Assembly: GCA_034382075.1 (NCBI GenBank)
Contig: JAXMOZ010000054.1
Coordinates: 1 to 24,328, forward strand
Reading direction: 5' to 3'
Source: JAEULH01 sp034382075
GTDB lineage: Bacteria > Pseudomonadota > Alphaproteobacteria > Rhodospirillales > Defluviicoccaceae
DNA: 24,328 nt
In this document: positions 15,297-23,406 of the stretch, one piece after another
Numbering within the stretch: position 1 is the stretch's first letter
Layout: every line of letters begins with the position of its first letter
Program-made: the position numbers and the translations under genes
Notes under the pieces: generated by a model
Database searches by the model: none
What the model saw: only the letters and a program-made list of their open reading frames with translations
What the model was told of the DNA's origin: nothing

Positions 15297-15929
15297 GTGA
15301 AACGGGCCATCAGCGCCTTCGCGGTCGTTGCCCTGCTTGCGGGCTGCTCCGCTCCGACGTCGCAACGCTATGATTCCGGCGATGTCGGCCGGCCGATCGA
15401 GACGACCCAGGGTTCGGTCGTCTCCTCCAGGGTGGTCGAGATCTCCGGCGACACCAAGAATGTCGGGCCCATCGCCGGTGGCGCCGCCGGCGCCGCGGCA
15501 ACCGGCCTCGCCTATGGCGGCCGCGGCTCGGGTTGGGCGGCGATCCTCGGTGGCCTGGTTGGCGCCGGCGCCGGCTACCTGATCGAGTCCTCGGCGCGCA
15601 ACCGCGAGGGCATCGAGTACATCGTCAGGATGAACGACGGCCGCACCGTCACCTTGGTGCAGAACCGGCAGAAGGCGGAGCAGCCGCTGACCGACGGCAC
15701 GCCGGTGCTGGTGCAGATCAGCGGCCGCTACACCCGGGTCATCCCCGACCCCACCACCGATCGCGCGGCCGCCGGGACTGCTGGTGGCGGCGGTGGCGCG
15801 GGTGGGACCGGGCCGGTGGCGGCGTCCGGGTCCGGCGGCGGCTGGGTCGATCCCGATACGGTTCCGCCCGCGGGCGGCGGCTTGGGTGCGCCGCCTCCCG
15901 GCGCCGTGCCACGCGCTCCCGGGCAGTAG
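15297..15929 (+). CDS. SlyB/Pcp-like glycine-zipper outer-membrane lipoprotein
   Basis: The protein is 210 aa from GTG 15297. A signal peptide ends LLAGC (Cys17). Residues 57-95 are a glycine-zipper double helix (GPIAGGAAGAAATG and ILGGLVGAGAGYLIE), typical of SlyB/Pcp family lipoproteins. A small beta domain follows (EYIVRMNDGRTVTLVQ ... GTPVLVQISGRYTRVIP, about 105-150). The tail is Gly/Pro-rich and disordered, which is longer than usual for the family. Such proteins sit in the outer membrane and help keep it stable under stress. It is transcribed divergently from the vWA-motor operon with overlapping predicted promoters, so joint regulation is possible. Confidence 0.87.
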   Translation: MKRAISAFAVVALLAGCSAPTSQRYDSGDVGRPIETTQGSVVSSRVVEISGDTKNVGPIAGGAAGAAATGLAYGGRGSGWAAILGGLVGAGAGYLIESSARNREGIEYIVRMNDGRTVTLVQNRQKAEQPLTDGTPVLVQISGRYTRVIPDPTTDRAAAGTAGGGGGAGGTGPVAASGSGGGWVDPDTVPPAGGGLGAPPPGAVPRAPGQ

Positions 15930-15969
15930 CCAGGATCGTCCATTCCGCCGCTTTTCGTTCCTAGGTTAA

Positions 15970-15990
15970 GGCCGCCCCGGCGGGTCGGCC
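15970..15990 (+). terminator. Possible terminator hairpin after the lipoprotein gene
   Basis: GGCCGCCCC-ggc-GGGTCGGCC forms a 9-bp stem with one mismatch and a 3-nt loop, 40 bp after the stop codon. No T-run follows, so it could also be a non-terminating hairpin. Confidence 0.35.
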
Positions 15991-16048
15991 CTAGCGTCTC
16001 CCTCGAGGTCCGCGGCAGGCGCGAGACCCGGATCGGAGGACGCAGCGC

Positions 16049-16906
16049 ATGGACGACCACAACCCCTCCCCGCCGGCGCAGAAGCAGTCGGGCCAACCCG
16101 GCCGCGAGGGCGAGATGTCGCCAGAGCCCGACTACACGCCCCGCTTTCCCGGCTCGAACCGGCTCGCCGGCAAGGTCGCGCTGATCACCGGCGGCGACAG
16201 CGGGATCGGCCGCGCCGTGTCCGTGCTGTTCGCCCGCGAGGGCGCGAAGGTCGCAATCGTCTACCTCGAGGAGACCGACGACGCCAAGACGACGCAGGAT
16301 CTGGTCGAGGCCGAGGGCTCGGAGGCGCTCTGCATCGAGGGCGATATCGGCAGCGAGGGCTTCTGCCAGAGGGCGGTGAAGATGACCGTCGAGCGGTTCG
16401 GCCGGCTCGACATCGTCGTCAACAACGCCGCCGAGCAGCACCCGCAGCCGGGGCTGGAAGAGATCTCCGCCGAGCAGCTCGAGCGCACCTTCCGCACCAA
16501 CGTGTTCGGCTATTACTTCATGACCAAGGCCGCCCTGTCCCACCTCGAAGAGGGCTCGGCCATCGTCAACACCTCCTCGGTCACCGCCTACCGCGGCAGC
16601 ACCACGCTGCTCGACTACAGCGGCACCCGCGGCGCCATCGTCGCCTTCACCCGGGCGCTGTCGCAGGCTTTGGTGGAGCGCAAGATCCGGGTCAACGCGG
16701 TGGCTCCGGGGCCGATCTGGACGCCGCTGATCCCCGCCTCCTTCGAGGCGGACAAGGTCGCCGAGTTCGGCAAAAAGGTGCCGATGGCCCGCCCAGGCCA
16801 GCCCAACGAGGTCGCCACCTGCCACCTGTTCCTGGCCTGCGCCGACTCGTCCTACATGACCGGGCAGGTGCTCCACCCCAACGGCGGCGAGCAGATCGCG
16901 AGCTAG
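16049..16906 (+). CDS. SDR-family oxidoreductase with Arg in place of the catalytic Lys
   Basis: The protein is 285 aa, preceded by CGGAGGAC. It belongs to the subgroup with a 40-residue N-terminal extension (PSPPAQKQSGQPGREGEM), as in E. coli YghA and Bacillus general-stress dehydrogenases. The cofactor motif is TGGDSGIG (47-54), followed by NNAAEQHPQPGLEEI and the active-site Ser in NTSS (174-177). The catalytic YxxxK is changed to YSGTR: Tyr190 is kept but Lys194 is Arg. Lys normally orients the nicotinamide ribose and lowers the Tyr pKa, so activity may be altered. The substrate is not known; sugars or aldehydes are usual for relatives. It is followed directly by an IS-end-like sequence. 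Confidence 0.88.
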   Translation: MDDHNPSPPAQKQSGQPGREGEMSPEPDYTPRFPGSNRLAGKVALITGGDSGIGRAVSVLFAREGAKVAIVYLEETDDAKTTQDLVEAEGSEALCIEGDIGSEGFCQRAVKMTVERFGRLDIVVNNAAEQHPQPGLEEISAEQLERTFRTNVFGYYFMTKAALSHLEEGSAIVNTSSVTAYRGSTTLLDYSGTRGAIVAFTRALSQALVERKIRVNAVAPGPIWTPLIPASFEADKVAEFGKKVPMARPGQPNEVATCHLFLACADSSYMTGQVLHPNGGEQIAS

Positions 16907-16907
16907 G

Positions 16908-16933
16908 GCAACTTGTGACTAGGTTGACGCAGC
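16908..16933. mobile_element. Possible remnant of an IS110-type element end
   Basis: The 26 bp beginning GCAACTTGTGACTAGGTTGA match 24163-24188 at 20 of 26 positions. At 24163 this sequence lies just beyond the 3' end of an IS110-family transposase gene. No transposase coding sequence is found next to the copy here, so it would be a solo end or a chance similarity. Confidence 0.3.
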
Positions 16934-17007
16934 AGGCGTGAGCAGCGTCGTCGATTTGGGCAGATGACCTCGCCTTATGGAAACGGCGTCATTCCGAAGA
17001 GGCGGCA

Positions 17008-17112
17008 GGCGACGAAGCCGTAGGGCGGGTCGAGGCGAAGCCGGACCCGCATCATCGGCGGGATACGCCTCCGGCTATCTCGCCCTACATCGCCGCGCCG
17101 CTTGCGGCTCGT
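17008..17112 (-). repeat. Dispersed palindromic repeat, copy 2 (inverted copy of 8272-8380)
   Basis: Read on the minus strand it has GGCGATGTAGGGCG, then GGCGTATCCCGCCG, then GGGTCCGGCTTCGCCTCGAC and CCCGCCCTACGGCTTCGTCG, the same order as copy 1. The middle differs by several bases. It lies between two convergent SDR genes, where it could serve as a bidirectional RNA hairpin. Confidence 0.82.
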
Positions 17113-17145
17113 GATGACAACGGCGCCCCGTCGCTGGTGGAAGCC

Positions 17146-18021
17146 TTAGCCGCCGGACTCGAAGCCCGGATAGAGGGTCATCCCGCCGTCGACATAGAGG
17201 TTGATGCCGGTGATGTAGTCGGCCTCGTCGGAGGCGAGCCAAACGGCGGCGCGGGCGATGTCGTCGGCTTCGCCGATCCGCTTGTAGGGGATCAGCTTCA
17301 TCAGCTCGTCGTAGGCCTCGCGGGTGCTCCAGGCGTCCTCGTTGATCGGGGTGCGGATGGCGCCGGGAGAGATGGCGTTGACCCGGATCCGGTAGGGGGC
17401 GACCTCCTGGGCGATGCTCTTCATCATCAACGACACCCCGCCCTTGCTCGCCGCGTAGTTGACGTGGCCGGCCCAGGGGATGATGTCGTGCACCGAGCTC
17501 ATGCAGATGATCTTGCCGGCGGAACAGGAAACGTCCGGGACGACCCCGCGCGTCCTGAAGGCGCGGACGGCCGCGCGGGCGCAGAGGAACTGGCCGGTGA
17601 GGTTCACCCCGATCACCTTGTTCCACTGCGCCAGCGTCATCTCGTGGAACGGCGCGTCCTGCTGCAGGCCGGCGTTGGCGACGAGGATGTCGATGGCGCC
17701 GAACTCCTCCATCATCCGCGCGTACATCGCCTCCACCTGCGCCTCGTCGGAGACGTCGGCCTCGTGGGTGTAGGCCTTGGCCCCCGAGGCGCGGATCTCC
17801 TCCGCCACCTTTTCCGCCTCCTCGGCGCCGGAATGGAAGTTGACGACCACGTCGGCGCCGGCCTGGCCGAGGCCGATGGCGACCGCCTTGCCGATCCCGG
17901 AGCTGCCGCCGGTCACCAGGGCCTTCTGTCCCGTGAGCTGCTTTTCGATGGCGCACTTGGGCATGACCACCTGGGGCAGGGTGGGGTCTTGGAAGCCGGA
18001 GAAGTCGAAGGTGGGAGGCAT
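17146..18021 (-). CDS. SDR-family oxidoreductase (glucose 1-dehydrogenase-like)
   Basis: The protein is 291 aa from ATG 18021-18019 with GAAGGA about 10 nt upstream. Classical SDR motifs are complete: TGGSSGIG (37-44), NAG (116-118), Ser176 in ICMSSV and the catalytic YAASK (Tyr189, Lys193), then the PGAIRTPIN segment. A C-terminal YVDGGMTLYPGF closes the fold. The family is NAD(P)-dependent; resemblance to glucose 1-dehydrogenases is general and the true substrate is not shown. A roughly 30-residue N-terminal extension precedes the fold. Unlike the SDR at 16049, the catalytic set is intact. The gene converges on that SDR and is divergent from msrB. Confidence 0.92.
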   Translation of the reverse strand: MPPTFDFSGFQDPTLPQVVMPKCAIEKQLTGQKALVTGGSSGIGKAVAIGLGQAGADVVVNFHSGAEEAEKVAEEIRASGAKAYTHEADVSDEAQVEAMYARMMEEFGAIDILVANAGLQQDAPFHEMTLAQWNKVIGVNLTGQFLCARAAVRAFRTRGVVPDVSCSAGKIICMSSVHDIIPWAGHVNYAASKGGVSLMMKSIAQEVAPYRIRVNAISPGAIRTPINEDAWSTREAYDELMKLIPYKRIGEADDIARAAVWLASDEADYITGINLYVDGGMTLYPGFESGG

Positions 18022-18176
18022 CGGTCGGGGTCCTTCCGGTTCTCGGTTGGTTGCGAGCGCCTTGGTCGGCGCGGGCGGGGCGGCTTGAAAACCGGCGGCA
18101 AGCCCGCACCTCACTCTCAACGCGAAAGAGGCCGGGCCGTCACCCGAAGGCCCCGGCAATGGAAGAGGTGGCGACG

Positions 18177-18578
18177 ATGGCTGCGAAGATCACCAAGACC
18201 GATGCCGAGTGGCGCGAACTGCTGACGCCGGAGCAATACGCGGTCTGCCGCGAGAAGGGGACCGAGCGGGCGTTCACCGGCGCCTACTGGAACACCAAGG
18301 AGCCGGGGGTCTACCTCTGCGCCTGCTGCGGCGAGGCGCTGTTCGCAGCCGAGACCAAGTTCGACTCCGGCTCGGGCTGGCCCAGCTTCTACCAGCCGGT
18401 GGACCCGGAGAAGGTCGAGGCCGAGGTCGACCGTTCCTACGGCATGATCCGCACCGAGGTGACGTGCTCGCGCTGCGGCGCACATCTCGGCCACGTCTTC
18501 CCCGACGGCCCGAACCCCACCGGCCAGCGCTATTGCATCAACTCGGCGTCGCTGAAGCTGCAGCCGAAGGCGGAGTGA
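18177..18578 (+). CDS. msrB: Peptide-methionine (R)-S-oxide reductase MsrB
   Basis: The protein is 133 aa. ATG 18177 is preferred because AGAGG lies 8 nt upstream; ATG 18159 would add six residues. Zinc-binding pairs Cys48/Cys51 (CACC) and Cys97/Cys100 (CSRC) are present, as are the substrate motif GSGWPSFY (65-72), the HLGHVF histidines (103-108) and the catalytic Cys120 in QRYCINSASL. It reduces methionine-R-sulphoxide in proteins, using thioredoxin. There is no signal peptide, so it is cytoplasmic. The methyltransferase gene for isoaspartate repair is next on the same strand, 298 bp away. Confidence 0.96.
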   Translation: MAAKITKTDAEWRELLTPEQYAVCREKGTERAFTGAYWNTKEPGVYLCACCGEALFAAETKFDSGSGWPSFYQPVDPEKVEAEVDRSYGMIRTEVTCSRCGAHLGHVFPDGPNPTGQRYCINSASLKLQPKAE

Positions 18579-18876
18579 GCGAACCGGACAGACGTTCGCC
18601 CATAACGGCTCGGGCCGTCCTCCCTCCGCATCGCGGCAGCATTGCGGCCGAGAGGCGGGATAACGGCACGTCGCGTCGAACCCTTAAGCGTCTCTTTGGT
18701 GCCGGATTGCCGGGCCCGAGAAGATGCTTCACCGCTTCCTGTCCCACGTCGCCGTACTCCACCCGTTCGGGCAGGCCCAGGTGCGACACCGCCGCAGGCT
18801 GTCGGCGTTTTGCCCGTGCCGGTGCCGAAGCGGCGGATGCCCTTGCGTCCTCCGGTCCTGGCGGCGACGATGGCGC
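18579..18876. other. Intergenic stretch between msrB and pcm without a recognised feature
   Basis: No gene, clear terminator or repeat was recognised. Both strands have open frames here, but their composition is Arg/Pro-rich and shows no family pattern. The promoter of pcm should lie in it, but no confident boxes were found. Confidence 0.4.
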
Positions 18877-19578
18877 ATGCGCGAAGAGAGATACGACGAC
18901 CCCGCGGCTTTTGCCGAGAAGCGCCGGAGCCTGCTTGCGGCGATCGCCGTCGAAACCCGCCAGACCGCCTGCTGCACCGGGCGGGCGAAGCTGTCCGAGC
19001 GGGTGATGGCGGCCATGGCCAAGGTGCCCCGCCACCTGTTCGTGCCGAGGGGAGAGATCGACGTCGCCTACGAGAACCGGCCGCTGTCGATCGGCTACGG
19101 GCAGACCATCTCCCAGCCCTACATCGTCGCGGTGATGAGCGAGCTCCTCGACCTTCGGCCCGCCGACAGGGTGCTGGAGATCGGCACCGGCTGCGGCTAC
19201 CAGACGGCGGTGCTGGCCGAGCTCGCCGGCCAGGTCTTCAGCATCGAGGTGGTCGAGGCTTTGGCCATGGACGCGGCGGAACGGCTGCGCCGGCTGGGCT
19301 ACCGGACCGTGGAGCTGCGCTGCGGCGACGGCTACCGCGGCTGGCCGGAGAAGGCGCCGTTCGACGCGATCATCGCCACCGCCGCGCCCGAGCGGGTCCC
19401 CGATGCCCTGGCCCGGCAACTCAAGCCGGGCGGCCGCCTGGTCGTTCCGGTCGGCCCCGCGGGCGAAACGCAGGCGCTGCTGCGCTGCGTCAAGCAGGAA
19501 GACGGGCGGCTGAGCGTGGAGAACAAGCTGTCGGTGGCCTTCGTCCCGATGGTCCCGGGCGCCGGCTACCCCGCCTGA
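18877..19578 (+). CDS. pcm: Protein-L-isoaspartate O-methyltransferase
   Basis: The protein is 233 aa. ATG 18877 is chosen because homology begins soon after; no strong ribosome-binding site is seen, and 50 codons of open frame upstream look unlike protein. The family signature is complete: VPRHLFVP (50-57), the pre-motif IGYGQTISQPYIVA (72-85), and the S-adenosylmethionine loop VLEIGTGCGYQTAVLA (99-114). Later segments DAIIATAAPERVPDAL and LKPGGRLVVPVG also fit. The enzyme methylates isoaspartyl residues so that aged proteins can be repaired. Confidence 0.93.
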   Translation: MREERYDDPAAFAEKRRSLLAAIAVETRQTACCTGRAKLSERVMAAMAKVPRHLFVPRGEIDVAYENRPLSIGYGQTISQPYIVAVMSELLDLRPADRVLEIGTGCGYQTAVLAELAGQVFSIEVVEALAMDAAERLRRLGYRTVELRCGDGYRGWPEKAPFDAIIATAAPERVPDALARQLKPGGRLVVPVGPAGETQALLRCVKQEDGRLSVENKLSVAFVPMVPGAGYPA

Positions 19579-19630
19579 GGTAACCCGGACGCAGCTTGCT
19601 TTTGCCGGGCGAGGTGGCGATGTTGCAGGC

Positions 19631-22159
19631 ATGGACCAGCGCTCCAGGGGCCAAGCCGACGGCTCGCGGATCATCGCCGTCCTTGGACCGACCAACACCG
19701 GGAAGACCTACCTCGCCATGGAGCGGATGCTGGGCCACGAGTCCGGCATCATCGGCTTTCCGCTTCGCCTCCTCGCCCGCGAAAACTACGAGCGCGCGCT
19801 GGCCATCAAGGGCCGGCGCTACGTCGCGCTGATCACCGGCGAGGAGAAGATCGTCCCGGCGGAGGCCCGCTACTTCCTCTGCACCGTCGAGGCGATGCCG
19901 GTCTCGCGCCAGGTCGCCTTCCTCGGCATCGACGAGATCCAGATGTGCGCCGATCCGGACCGAGGCCACATCTTCACCGACCGGCTGCTCCACGCCCGCG
20001 GCAGCCGCGAGACCATGGTGATGGGCGCCGAGACGATCCGGCCGTTGCTGCGCCGGTTGATCCCCGAGGCCGAGTTCATCAGCCGCCCGCGCTTCTCGGC
20101 GCTGAGCTACGCCGGCCACGGCAAGATCACCCGGCTGCCGGCGAAAAGCGCGGTGGTCACCTTCAGCGTCGCCGACGTCTACGCCATCGCCGAGCTCATC
20201 CGCCGCCAGCGGGGCGGCGCCGCGGTGGTCCTCGGCGCGCTCAGCCCGCGCACCCGCAACGCCCAGGTGGAGATGTATCAGGCCGGCGAGGTCGCCTATC
20301 TGGTCGCGACCGACGCCATCGGCATGGGCCTGAACATGAACATCGAGCACGTGGCCCTGGCGGCGCTGAGAAAATTCGACGGGCGGGTGCCGCGCGCCCT
20401 TGGCCCGGCGGAGTTGGCCCAGATCGCCGGTCGCGCCGGCCGGCACATGAAGGACGGCACCTTCGGCACCACCGCCGAGGTCGACGGCCTCGACCCGGAG
20501 ACGGCGGAGGCGATCGAGAACAGCGTCTTTGCGCCGCTGCGGGCGGCCTTCTGGCGAAACAGCGCGCTTTCGTTCACCTCCGTCGGCGCGCTCAAGGGCA
20601 GCCTGACCCGGCCGAGCGGGCGGCCCGACCTGATCCGCGCCCGCGAGGCGGACGACGAGCAGGCGTTGGCTGCGCTTTTGCGCGACCCCGACATCAGCGC
20701 CCGCGCCCGTGGCCGCGAAGCGGTGGAGCGGCTCTGGGACGTTTGCCGGGTTCCCGACTTCGGCAAGGTGATGAGCGACGGCCACGCCCGCCTGCTCGGC
20801 CGGATCTACCGCTTCCTCTGCGGCCCCGACGGCCACGATTGCCGGCTGCCGACGGACTGGGTGGCGCGGCAGGTGGAACGGGTCGACCGGACCGAGGGCG
20901 ACATCGACACGCTGATGCAGCGGATCGCCAACATCCGCACCTGGACCTACATCGCCTACCAGGGCTGGCTCGCCGACTCCGCGCATTGGCAGGAGCGCAC
21001 CCGGGCGATCGAGGACAACCTTTCCGACGTCCTGCACCAGCGGCTGATCCAGCGCTTCGTCGATCGGACCACCTCGGTCCTGGTCAGCCGCATGCGCGAG
21101 CGGCGAACGCTGACGGCTTGCGTGAACGGCAGCGACGAGGTGCATGTCGAGGGGCACTACGTCGGCACCATGGACGGCTTCCGCTTCGTCGCCGACAACG
21201 GCGTCGGCGCCTCCGCCGGCGATGCCGCGCGGGTGGTCACCGCCGCCGCGGTGCAGGCCTTGCGCGCGGAGATGGCGCTGAGAGTGAAGGCCTTGGAAGG
21301 CGAGGACGACGCCGCCTTCACCTTGGCCGGCGACGGCTCCATCCGCTGGCGCGGCGGGGTGGTGGCGAGGTTGGTTGCCGGCGCCGAGGCGCTGCGGCCG
21401 CGGATCGAGCCGCAGGCCATGGACCTGGTCGAGGCGGCGCTGCGCGAGCGGGTGAGCCGCAGGCTCGGGACTTGGCTCGACGGCTACCTGCGGCGGAAGC
21501 TCAAGCCCCTGTTTCCCATGCCAGAGCCGCTGGCGTCGCCGGCGGCGCGGGGGCTGTTGTTCCAATTGGCCGAGGCGCTGGGCTGTTTGTCCCGGCCGGC
21601 GGCGGCGGCGCAGGTTGCGGCCCTCAACGAGCGCGACCGCGTGGTCATGCGCTCCATCGGCCTCACCTTGGGCCGCGAGAGTATCTTTTTTCGGGCCTTG
21701 CTCAAGCCCGGGCCGGCGGCGCTTCGGGCGCTGCTGTGGGCGATCTACAACGGCATGGCGCCCCCGCGGTCGCAGAATTTCGCCCGCACCTCGCTGTTGC
21801 TCGAACCGGAGGTGGCGGAAGGCTGCTACGCCGCCGCCGGTTTCATCCGCCGGGGCCCCAGGGCGGTGCGTGCCGACATTCTCGAGCGGGTCGCCGCCCA
21901 TGCCCGGCAGGTGACGCGGAACGGGCCGGCGCCGCTCCCGGTGCAGCTGCAGACCCTGCTCGGCTGCGACACAGGCGAGCTCGTCGGGGTGCTGCGCGCG
22001 CTGGGCTTCCGCGTCGAGGACGGCTCCGATGGGCCGCTGCTGTCCAGGGGCAAGCGACCGCGGCCGAAGCGCGTCCGGCAGGAGGCGAAGACGCCGCCGC
22101 CGGGCGAGCGCTCCTCGCCCTTCGCCGCGCTGCGCCAGCACGTCTCCCAGCGGCCATGA
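19631..22159 (+). CDS. SUV3-like ATP-dependent RNA helicase
   Basis: The protein is 842 aa. Walker A is GPTNTGKT (19-26), the Walker B/DExH motif is DEIQ (101-104), motif V is in VATDAIGMGLNMNI (225-238) and motif VI is QIAGRAGR (264-271). GPTNTGKT, DEIQM and QIAGRAGR together are typical of SUV3, the helicase of the mitochondrial degradosome, and of its alphaproteobacterial relatives. After the helicase core is a long helical region (about 320-780) and a basic, disordered tail (from about 800). It probably unwinds structured RNA during decay. The stop codon overlaps the next start (ATGA, 22156-22159), linking it to the S4 protein. Confidence 0.93.
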   Translation: MDQRSRGQADGSRIIAVLGPTNTGKTYLAMERMLGHESGIIGFPLRLLARENYERALAIKGRRYVALITGEEKIVPAEARYFLCTVEAMPVSRQVAFLGIDEIQMCADPDRGHIFTDRLLHARGSRETMVMGAETIRPLLRRLIPEAEFISRPRFSALSYAGHGKITRLPAKSAVVTFSVADVYAIAELIRRQRGGAAVVLGALSPRTRNAQVEMYQAGEVAYLVATDAIGMGLNMNIEHVALAALRKFDGRVPRALGPAELAQIAGRAGRHMKDGTFGTTAEVDGLDPETAEAIENSVFAPLRAAFWRNSALSFTSVGALKGSLTRPSGRPDLIRAREADDEQALAALLRDPDISARARGREAVERLWDVCRVPDFGKVMSDGHARLLGRIYRFLCGPDGHDCRLPTDWVARQVERVDRTEGDIDTLMQRIANIRTWTYIAYQGWLADSAHWQERTRAIEDNLSDVLHQRLIQRFVDRTTSVLVSRMRERRTLTACVNGSDEVHVEGHYVGTMDGFRFVADNGVGASAGDAARVVTAAAVQALRAEMALRVKALEGEDDAAFTLAGDGSIRWRGGVVARLVAGAEALRPRIEPQAMDLVEAALRERVSRRLGTWLDGYLRRKLKPLFPMPEPLASPAARGLLFQLAEALGCLSRPAAAAQVAALNERDRVVMRSIGLTLGRESIFFRALLKPGPAALRALLWAIYNGMAPPRSQNFARTSLLLEPEVAEGCYAAAGFIRRGPRAVRADILERVAAHARQVTRNGPAPLPVQLQTLLGCDTGELVGVLRALGFRVEDGSDGPLLSRGKRPRPKRVRQEAKTPPPGERSSPFAALRQHVSQRP

Positions 22160-22494
22160 GCACGCCGGGGCTGCGTCTCGACAAGTGGCTGTGGCAGGCG
22201 CGTTTCTACAAGAGCCGCTCGCTGGCGGCGAAGCTGTGCGAAACCTCGGCCATGCGGATCAACGGCAGCCCGGTCGCAAAGGCGCACCATCTCGTCCGCG
22301 AGGGTGATGTCCTGACCTTCGTCTGGAACAACCGCATCCGGGTCGTCCGGGTCCTGGCTCTGGGCAGCCGCCGCGGGCCGGCCAGCGAGGCGAGGATGCT
22401 CTACGCCGACCTCGGCGGCGAAGGCGATGCCAGCGGTGTTCCACCGCCGTCGGCCGAGCGTTCGCCGCCCGCGGAAATTCCATCGGGGAGTTAA
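22156..22494 (+). CDS. S4-domain RNA-binding protein (Hsp15/HslR-like)
   Basis: The protein is 112 aa. An S4 domain covers residues 6-65: LRLDKWLWQARFYKSRSLA, CETSAMRINGSPVAKA and REGDVLTF. E. coli Hsp15 has the same opening and rescues stalled 50S subunits carrying peptidyl-tRNA. The C-terminal 35 residues are Pro/Ser-rich and disordered, in place of the basic tail of E. coli Hsp15, so the exact role may differ. Translation is coupled to the helicase through the 4-bp overlap. Confidence 0.9.
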   Translation: MSTPGLRLDKWLWQARFYKSRSLAAKLCETSAMRINGSPVAKAHHLVREGDVLTFVWNNRIRVVRVLALGSRRGPASEARMLYADLGGEGDASGVPPPSAERSPPAEIPSGS

Positions 22495-22531
22495 GGTTGA
22501 GCGGGCGTGACGCCTGTGCTAACCGGTCCTT

Positions 22532-23005
22532 ATGCTGCAGCGGCTAAGAGATCTGCTGACGGGTGATCGGCCCGATCCGGCGGCGCGTTCGCCGGACCAG
22601 AAGCTGCGTGTTGCCGCGGCTGCGCTGATGGCGGAGGCGGCCAGCCAGGACGGGCGGGTCGAGGACGTGGAGCTCGCCTCGATCCGGTCGATCCTGCGGG
22701 AGCATTTCGCCCTGTCGGACGCTGATGCCGAGGAGCTGGTGGAAGCCGGCCGGAGCGCCGCCAGCGAGGCCACCCAGCTCTATGGCTTCGTCCGCGCCGT
22801 CAACGAGGCGATGGCGCCGGAGGAGCGGGTGCAGATCATCGAGATGCTTTGGCAGGTTGCCTACGCCGACGGCGAGCTTCACGACTACGAGGCGAGCCTG
22901 GTGCGGCGCATCGCCGGGCTTCTGTATGTGCCGGATCAGGACAGCGGCGCGGCCCGCAAGCGCGTGCTAGAGAGAATGCAACTCGATGCCGGCGGCGAGG
23001 GCTGA
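22532..23005 (+). CDS. TerB-family protein
   Basis: The protein is 157 aa and almost wholly helical. The TerB pattern is seen in LRVAAAALMAEAASQDGRVEDVELASI (about 25-51) and again in IIEMLWQVAYADGELHDYEASLVRRIAGLL (about 101-130); both contain the A..DG.....E acid pair that may bind a metal. This single-domain form is the COG4103 type, found widely outside tellurite-resistance loci, and its role is unknown. It has no signal peptide. The start has no strong ribosome-binding site. It lies 37 bp after the S4 gene and 36 bp before fdxA, so it is probably in the same transcript. Confidence 0.85.
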   Translation: MLQRLRDLLTGDRPDPAARSPDQKLRVAAAALMAEAASQDGRVEDVELASIRSILREHFALSDADAEELVEAGRSAASEATQLYGFVRAVNEAMAPEERVQIIEMLWQVAYADGELHDYEASLVRRIAGLLYVPDQDSGAARKRVLERMQLDAGGEG

Positions 23006-23041
23006 GGCGCCGCAGGGTTTAGGGAAGCCGCGGAGAAACCG

Positions 23042-23377
23042 ATGACCTACATCGTTACCGAGAACTGCATCAAATGTAAGTACATGGACTGCGTCGAGGT
23101 CTGTCCGGTCGATTGCTTCTACGAGGGCGAGAACATGCTCGTCATTCACCCGGACGAGTGCATCGACTGCGGTGTCTGCGAACCGGAGTGCCCCGCTGAG
23201 GCCATTGTTCCGGATACGGAGCCCGGCAACGACAAATGGCTGGAGATCAACACCGAGTACTCCAAGTCCTGGCCCAACATTACGCGCAAGGGCGAGGCGC
23301 CGCCGGATGCGGACGAGTGGAACGGGAAAGCGGGCAAGGAGGGGCAGTTCAGCCCGAAGCCCGGATCTGGCACATAG
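23042..23377 (+). CDS. fdxA: 7Fe ferredoxin (Azotobacter FdI type)
   Basis: The protein is 111 aa. The nine cysteines Cys9, 12, 17, 21, 25, 40, 43, 46 and 50 match those of Azotobacter vinelandii FdI with an offset of one for the initiator Met. From that family, Cys9/17/50 would hold the 3Fe-4S cluster and Cys21/40/43/46 the 4Fe-4S cluster. The C-terminal extension with WPNITRKGEAPPDADEW is also typical. It is a cytoplasmic electron carrier. It precedes carD, but a good promoter between them suggests separate control. Confidence 0.96.
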   Translation: MTYIVTENCIKCKYMDCVEVCPVDCFYEGENMLVIHPDECIDCGVCEPECPAEAIVPDTEPGNDKWLEINTEYSKSWPNITRKGEAPPDADEWNGKAGKEGQFSPKPGSGT

Positions 23378-23406
23378 GCGCCATGCACCCCGCGCCGGGC
23401 ATCGAG

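Noticed and set aside
16936..17021. A short plus-strand frame (MTSPYGNGVIPKRRQATKP) between the two SDR genes
   Set aside because: It is 19 codons long, has no ribosome-binding site and ends inside the dispersed repeat; no family recognised.
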